A stretch of DNA of 64,000 bases from DAOUKH01 sp965219875 (GTDB taxonomy: Bacteria > Chloroflexota > Dehalococcoidia > SHYB01). A program made the translations under genes and the position numbers. The notes under the pieces are model-generated. The model worked only from the letters and a program-made list of their open reading frames with translations, was not told the DNA's origin and did not search any database. This document shows, one piece after another, positions 60,142 through 64,000 of this stretch (position 1 is its first letter; each line of letters opens with the position of its first letter). The stretch covers positions 124,001 to 188,000 of the forward strand of contig CBDCOW010000003.1 of the NCBI GenBank assembly GCA_965219875.1. Direction: 5' to 3'.

Positions 60142-61020
60142 ATGCGCGGATCGACGACGTTGCGGAAGATGCTGGAGGGGCCGGAGATCATCGTGCTGCC
60201 GGGGGCGTACGACGCGCTGTCGGCGCGCTTGGCGGAGCAGGCGGGTTTCGACGCCGTCTTCACCACGGGCTTCGGCTTCGCGGCGGCGGCCCTTGGCGCG
60301 CCCGACTACGGGTTGATGACCATGTCGGAGATCATGGAGCGCACCCGGCACATCACGCGCGCCGTGTCGATTCCCCTAGTCGCCGACATGGACACCGGCT
60401 ACGGGAACGAGCTCAACGTCATCCGGACTATCGAGGAGTGTGTCGAGGCCGGCGTCGCAGGCGTGATACTGGAAGACCAACAATGGCCCAAGAAGTGCGG
60501 CCACTTCGACGGCAAGCGCGTGATCCCCGCGGAGGACCACGCCTCGAAGCTCAGGGCCGCCGTACACGCCCGCGGGAGCGACGACCTCGTCATCATCGCC
60601 AGGACCGACTCCCGCGCCCCCTTAGGGTTCGACGAGGCGGTGCGCCGGGGGAATCTCTACCGCGACGCCGGCGCGGACGTGGTCTTCGTCGAAGCGCCGC
60701 AGTCGATGGAGGAGCTCTCCGGCATCGTGGCCAACGTGCCCGACGCGCCGCTCTTCGCCAACATGATCGAGGGCGGCAAGACACCGTTCCTTAGCTCGGC
60801 GGAGTTGCAAGCGCTTGGATTCAAGATGGTCGTCTACCCGCTTTCCGCGCTCTTCACCGCCGCCCGGTCCATCGGGAACGTCTACCGCGCGCTGAAAGAG
60901 GAGAAGACGACGGCGGCGCTGCAAGAGGGCATGGTCTCCTTCCACGATTTCGAGGAGATCGTCGGCGTCCCGCACTACAAGGAAATCGAGCGCAAGTTCA
61001 CCGCCGACAGCTCCGGTTGA
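60142..61020 (+). CDS. Isocitrate lyase/PEP mutase family protein
   Basis: A 292-residue member of the ICL/PEPM superfamily. VADMDTGYGNELNVIRT holds metal ligands, ILEDQQWPKKCGHFDGK has the catalytic KKCGH loop, and IIARTDSRAPLGFDEA is conserved. The length fits 2-methylisocitrate-lyase- or oxaloacetate-hydrolase-like enzymes rather than the larger isocitrate lyase. The start at 60142 follows AAGGAGG; the frame from 60076 overlaps the SDR gene. It cleaves or forms C-C bonds of small dicarboxylates; exact substrate unknown. Confidence 0.9.
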   Translation: MRGSTTLRKMLEGPEIIVLPGAYDALSARLAEQAGFDAVFTTGFGFAAAALGAPDYGLMTMSEIMERTRHITRAVSIPLVADMDTGYGNELNVIRTIEECVEAGVAGVILEDQQWPKKCGHFDGKRVIPAEDHASKLRAAVHARGSDDLVIIARTDSRAPLGFDEAVRRGNLYRDAGADVVFVEAPQSMEELSGIVANVPDAPLFANMIEGGKTPFLSSAELQALGFKMVVYPLSALFTAARSIGNVYRALKEEKTTAALQEGMVSFHDFEEIVGVPHYKEIERKFTADSSG

Positions 61021-61051
61021 CGGAGGCCCATGTCGGGCCCAGGTATCTCAC

Positions 61052-61216
61052 ATGAAGAAGACCAAACCCGAGGACAACCCTACGAAGGACGGCGAGAGCG
61101 ACGACCTGCCGCCCCTACCCAGTTGGCAGGGCGGCAGGGAACTTGTGGACGTCTCCAACCGGGAGGAGCTCTACCGCATTTTGGACGAACCGGAAGAGGT
61201 CGATCCACTGCGGTAG
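61052..61216 (+). CDS. Small hypothetical protein (54 aa)
   Basis: A 54-codon frame 31 bases after the isocitrate-lyase-family gene. Highly charged: MKKTKPEDNPTKDGE at the start, an acidic end with NREELYRILDEPEEVDP. No transmembrane segment, no strong ribosome binding site. Not recognised. Length and charged composition are similar to the small frame at 16430 but the sequences are unrelated. Confidence 0.45.
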   Translation: MKKTKPEDNPTKDGESDDLPPLPSWQGGRELVDVSNREELYRILDEPEEVDPLR

Positions 61217-61258
61217 GCGCGCCGCATGATGACGGCGCGGCGGGAAGCGTGCGGCGAA

Positions 61259-61335
61259 TGGCGCGCCCGAAGGGATTCGAACCCCCAACCCTCAGATCCG
61301 AAGTCTGATGCTCTGTCCAGTTGAGCTACGGGCGC
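61259..61335 (-). tRNA. tRNA-Arg (anticodon TCG), CCA encoded
   Basis: On the minus strand: acceptor GCGCCCG paired with CGGGCGC, anticodon stem TCAGA/TCTGA with loop CTTCGGA (TCG), T arm with GGTTCGAATCC, and encoded CCA at 61259-61261. Confidence 0.95.
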
Positions 61336-61427
61336 GGGCGGAACGCGGAGCTGATGGCCGCGCTTTCATTATAGACCGGAGGGCGGGTATGCTAGACCGG
61401 CGCACGCCGGCCTAAGCCGGAGTTTAC

Positions 61428-61504
61428 TGGGGTGGGCGAAGGGACTCGAACCCTCGATCTCCAGGGCCACAACCTGGCGCCTTAACCTCTTGGCCACGCC
61501 CACC
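61428..61504 (-). tRNA. tRNA-His (anticodon GTG), CCA encoded
   Basis: On the minus strand: acceptor GTGGGCG paired with CGCCCAC, the extra G at -1 opposite discriminator C that identifies tRNA-His, anticodon loop TTGTGGC, T arm with GGTTCGAGTCC, and encoded CCA at 61428-61430. Confidence 0.95.
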
Positions 61505-61586
61505 GAGCGGCCGATTTCGACCGTCTTTCAGTGTAGCCCACGGGCGGCGCGGGCGAAAGCGGCCCCGCAAACGTCCGCGGCGAGCG

Positions 61587-61892
61587 CTACGCGGCGCCGC
61601 GCTTCCGCTTGGGGGCGATCACGTCGAGCAGATCGCCGACGGGGACATTGTGCTCCAGCTCGTGGCGCAGCGGGATGCCGGAGTTGACGCGGTAGACGTT
61701 CCGGCGGCCCTTGCGCCGGCGGTCGAGGTAGCCGCCTTCGACAAGCTCGCCGACGATCTTGAGCGCCGTGCGTTCGGTGATGCCGATCGCAATGGCGATT
61801 TCCCGCGCCGTGCTCTGCTGGTGCTGGGCGATCCAGCTTAACACCAGCGCGTGATTGGTAAGGAACTTCCAGTCGGATCCCCCTGCTTTCAT
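61587..61892 (-). CDS. Winged-helix DNA-binding protein
   Basis: A 101-residue protein. A helix-turn-helix (STAREIAIAIGITERTALKI) and a wing (LDRRRKGRRNVYRVN) follow a first helix WKFLTNHALVLSWIAQH. A basic end (PKRKRGAA) adds to DNA contact. It resembles small MarR/ArsR-type or initiation-like regulators; no ligand domain is present. A TTGCCC-N18-TATAAT promoter lies upstream. Target unknown. Confidence 0.85.
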   Translation of the reverse strand: MKAGGSDWKFLTNHALVLSWIAQHQQSTAREIAIAIGITERTALKIVGELVEGGYLDRRRKGRRNVYRVNSGIPLRHELEHNVPVGDLLDVIAPKRKRGAA

Positions 61893-61946
61893 TGCGCCCC
61901 AGCCCTTCCGCTGTTTCCTGAAGTGTGACTCATGTTCAAGAATTAC

Positions 61947-61976
61947 ATTATACCATCGGGTAAGTTACTTGGGCAA
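61947..61976 (-). promoter_or_regulatory. Promoter of the winged-helix gene
   Basis: On the minus strand TTGCCC (61971-61976), an 18-base spacer and TATAAT (61947-61952), 55 bases upstream of the ATG at 61892. Confidence 0.6.
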
Positions 61977-62233
61977 GCGGAACGAGGCGGGGCACCACGC
62001 CGGTTTTACCCTGTACGGAAAGGTAAGCGAAACGCTAGAACTGTGGGGCGGCGGGCTGTGTTCGCACCATGCGTTTCGTCCCCTAGAGACCTTGGTGGAA
62101 GCCCATCTGCAGGCTCCGGCAAGTCCGTCCGCCAAGTACGCAAGCCTCTCCCCTCTGGAGACCTTTTGCAACCCGCGCCGCGTAGCGGCGCATCCCGTAG
62201 GGGCGTCCCTTGTGGGCGCCCTCCCTCCCGTAG

Positions 62234-62253
62234 GGGCGATTCGCGAATCGCCC
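62234..62253. repeat. 20-bp perfect palindrome in a dispersed repeat
   Basis: GGGCGATTCGCGAATCGCCC preceded by CCTCCCGTAG, as at 26289-26308 but with a symmetric pair of changes. Confidence 0.75.
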
Positions 62254-62280
62254 TCCCTGAGCACCCACGTGGCCGGGGCC

Positions 62281-62323
62281 GGAGTTACGCAAGGGTCCCC
62301 TCTGGAGGAGACTGAGGGAGGGC
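62281..62323 (+). repeat. Dispersed 40-base repeat unit
   Basis: GGAGTTACGCAAGGGTCCCC followed by TCTGGAGGAGACTGAGGGAG and GGC. Close copy of 22976-23017, more than 39 kb away. Confidence 0.7.
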
Positions 62324-62376
62324 GCTGCTCCCTCCCCGGCCCCAGTTATGCAAGTCCTCCAGCGAGAAATCCGGGG

Positions 62377-63885
62377 TTAGCCGCGTCCGGTCGAGGCCGA
62401 GTCGAGGACGAACTGGACGAGGGTGCGCACCGGGACCCCGCTCGATCCCTTCGGTGTGTAGCCGTCCGTCGAGGCGGCGCGCGCCGTTCCCGCGATGTCG
62501 AGGTGGACCCAGGGCGTCTTTTCGCTGAACTCGGCGAGGAAGAGGGCGGCGGTGATCGAGCCGGCGTTCCGTCCGCCGGTGTTCTTCACGTCGGCCACCT
62601 CGCTCTTGTTCTGTTTCTTGTATTCATCGAACATCGGGAGCTGCCACGTCTTCTCGCCCGTCGTGCGTGCCGACTTGAGCAACCGGTCCAGGGTCCGTTG
62701 GTTGTTGGTGAAGGCGCCGGTAGCGACCTTGCCCAACGAGACGACGATCGCGCCCGTTAGCGTGGCGATGTCGATCATGGGGGAGAGCCCCATCTTGTTC
62801 CCGTAGCTGAGGGCGTCGGCTAGGAGGAGCCGGCCCTCGGCGTCGGTGTTGTCCACTTCGATGGTTTTGCCATTCAGCGCGGTGACGATGTCGCCCGGCT
62901 TCTGCGCAGTCGAGGAGGGCAGGTTCTCCGCCGTGGGGACGAGTCCGGTGACGTTGATCTTGGGCTTCAAGAGACCGATGGCGCGCATCGCGCCGATGAC
63001 GGCGGCCCCGCCGGACATGTCGGTCTTCATCTCCGCCATGCCGCCCGCCGGCTTGAGGGAGATGCCGCCGGAGTCGAAGGTGACGCCCTTGCCCACCAGC
63101 CCGATGGCCTTCTCCGAGGAAGGGTCGCCGTCGTAGCGCAGGATGATGAACTTGGGCGGCTGAGCGCTGCCTTTGGAGACGCCGAGCAGCGCCCCCATAC
63201 CCTCCCGCTCCATCTCGTCGCGGTCGAAGACGGTTATGTCGAGTCCGGCGTCCGCGGCGGCCTGCTCCGCCCGTACCGCCATGTCGGACGGCGTCATGTG
63301 GTTGGCGGGCGCGTTGCTCATGTCGCGGGCGAGCATGACCCCGTCGGCGATGATGCGCCCGCGCTCGATTCCCGCCCGTATGGCGGGCAGCTTGCCCCGC
63401 GCCTTTTCGACGATGCTCAGCTCCGTCACGCTTTCCTTCTTCGGCGGCTTGCCGGGGCGTTGGTACTCGTAGAGGCCGAGGAGCGCGCCCTCGGTGGCCG
63501 CCTGTGCCGCGGCCTCGGGGTCGAGTCCGCCCTCTCCCGCGCCGTGCAGAGCCGTGGCGACCCGCTTCGCGCCGACGCTCCGCATCGCCCGCATCGCGAC
63601 CGCCGCCACGCGCCGCGCCTCGTCGAGACCGAAGTCACGCTTCCGGCCGAGGCCGGCGACGACCACCCGTGAGGCCGGGATCTGTCCGAAGACGTGAATC
63701 GTGGTGATCTGGCCCAGCGTCCCCTTGATCTCGCCCGCGGCGATGAGCTTCGAGATCGCGCCGTCCAGCGCGCGGTCGACGGCGCCCGTAACGCCGCCGG
63801 GCTTCTTCACGCCTTGAAATAGGCTCACGATCAGTGCGTCGGCGCGGACCTTGGCGGCATCTCTCGCAGCGGCTTTGACCTGCAT
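62377..63885 (-). CDS. pepA: Leucyl aminopeptidase (M17)
   Basis: A 502-residue M17 aminopeptidase. GKGVTFDSGGISLKP carries the catalytic Lys and a metal Asp, and NTDAEGRLLLADAL is the family signature with metal-binding Asp and Glu and the active-site Arg. The N-terminal domain (AKVRADALIVSLFQGV) precedes. It releases N-terminal residues from peptides in the cytoplasm, as a hexamer in known cases. AGGAGG lies seven bases before the ATG at 63885; an ATG two codons earlier is too close to it. Confidence 0.93.
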   Translation of the reverse strand: MQVKAAARDAAKVRADALIVSLFQGVKKPGGVTGAVDRALDGAISKLIAAGEIKGTLGQITTIHVFGQIPASRVVVAGLGRKRDFGLDEARRVAAVAMRAMRSVGAKRVATALHGAGEGGLDPEAAAQAATEGALLGLYEYQRPGKPPKKESVTELSIVEKARGKLPAIRAGIERGRIIADGVMLARDMSNAPANHMTPSDMAVRAEQAAADAGLDITVFDRDEMEREGMGALLGVSKGSAQPPKFIILRYDGDPSSEKAIGLVGKGVTFDSGGISLKPAGGMAEMKTDMSGGAAVIGAMRAIGLLKPKINVTGLVPTAENLPSSTAQKPGDIVTALNGKTIEVDNTDAEGRLLLADALSYGNKMGLSPMIDIATLTGAIVVSLGKVATGAFTNNQRTLDRLLKSARTTGEKTWQLPMFDEYKKQNKSEVADVKNTGGRNAGSITAALFLAEFSEKTPWVHLDIAGTARAASTDGYTPKGSSGVPVRTLVQFVLDSASTGRG

Positions 63886-63944
63886 CGACATTCCTCCTGC
63901 GTTTCTTTCGGTATCGCCGGGCACAGCCGGCGGGCTGTGCGTCC

Positions 63945-64000
63945 CTAGGCCGTCGGAGTCAAGACCTCGGCGGCGATCTCCTTTACCGATACGGCGACAT
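63945..64000 (-). CDS. C-terminal end of a gene running out of the window
   Basis: The last 18 codons of a minus-strand frame, ending AVSVKEIAAEVLTPTA and a stop at 63945-63947. Only 60 bases from the aminopeptidase start, so probably in one operon with it. Too short to identify. Confidence 0.45.
   Translation of the reverse strand, partial: VAVSVKEIAAEVLTPTA

Larger units (their letters stand above)
61893..62376. other. 484-bp intergenic region with promoter and dispersed repeats
   Basis: Holds the minus-strand promoter at 61947-61976, a palindrome at 62234-62253 and a dispersed repeat unit at 62281-62323, with CTCTCCCCTCTGGAGA-like pieces from about 62147. No gene supported. Confidence 0.6.

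Overview
The window looks like chromosomal DNA of an uncultured, high-GC, heterotrophic bacterium. The gene mix is dense in Amidohydro_2-type metal hydrolases, acyl-CoA dehydrogenases, MBL-fold hydrolases, SDR and LLM oxidoreductases and lipoproteins. Together with GTG/TTG starts and recurrent intergenic palindromes, this is what I would expect from Chloroflexota (SAR202/Dehalococcoidia-like lineages). That placement is inference from gene content; there is no rRNA gene here to prove it.

Layout. 1-1.9 kb: a cut-off zinc alcohol dehydrogenase, an MBL-fold hydrolase and a divergent VOC protein. 1.9-13.6 kb: a long minus-strand catabolic island. It is headed by a clear sigma70-type promoter (9001-9029) driving a collagen-linker solute-binding lipoprotein, an unknown gene, two Dpp/Opp-type permeases and an amidohydrolase pair. 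A second set upstream carries a paralogous amidohydrolase pair, an N-acyl-D-amino-acid deacylase and a NIPSNAP protein. 13.8-20.1 kb: two further amidohydrolases, a glutaryl-CoA-dehydrogenase-like enzyme, an enoyl-CoA hydratase and, between them, a translationally coupled MNT nucleotidyltransferase/HEPN-like module. 20.27-21.73 kb: an intact 1428-bp insertion sequence with a 15-bp target duplication. 21.8-33 kb: a YdeI-like protein, a repeat-rich intergenic region, a CapA-like protein, a lipoprotein, a DUF3800 protein, acyl-CoA dehydrogenases, an MFS transporter and a large transketolase/PDH-E1-like enzyme.

33.1-44.5 kb: tRNA-Lys followed at once by a 17-repeat LRR lipoprotein, a B12-binding radical SAM enzyme, citrate synthase, a phosphotriesterase-like protein, a second MBL hydrolase, two coupled unknown genes, and a SnoaL-like gene whose 3' end is duplicated on the far side of a second, signal-less LRR gene. 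44.5-54 kb: a second D-aminoacylase, SMP-30, a Cys-less HesB-like protein, alpha/beta hydrolases, a second alcohol dehydrogenase, a frame-disrupted lipoprotein and a flavoprotein. 54-64 kb: a histidine phosphatase with an apparent CTG start, an APH-kinase/acyl-CoA-dehydrogenase/epimerase operon, LLM and SDR oxidoreductases, an isocitrate-lyase-family enzyme, tRNA-Arg and tRNA-His, a winged-helix protein and leucyl aminopeptidase.

Taken together the genes suggest uptake of amidated or peptide-like organic matter, hydrolysis by many related amidohydrolases, and feeding of acyl-CoA products through beta-oxidation-type enzymes into the TCA cycle. The most unusual items are the MNT/HEPN-like pair, the SnoaL tail duplicated around an LRR gene, the APH+ACAD operon, the IS1202/ISNCY-like element with its long target duplication, and a dispersed palindromic repeat family with compensatory changes.
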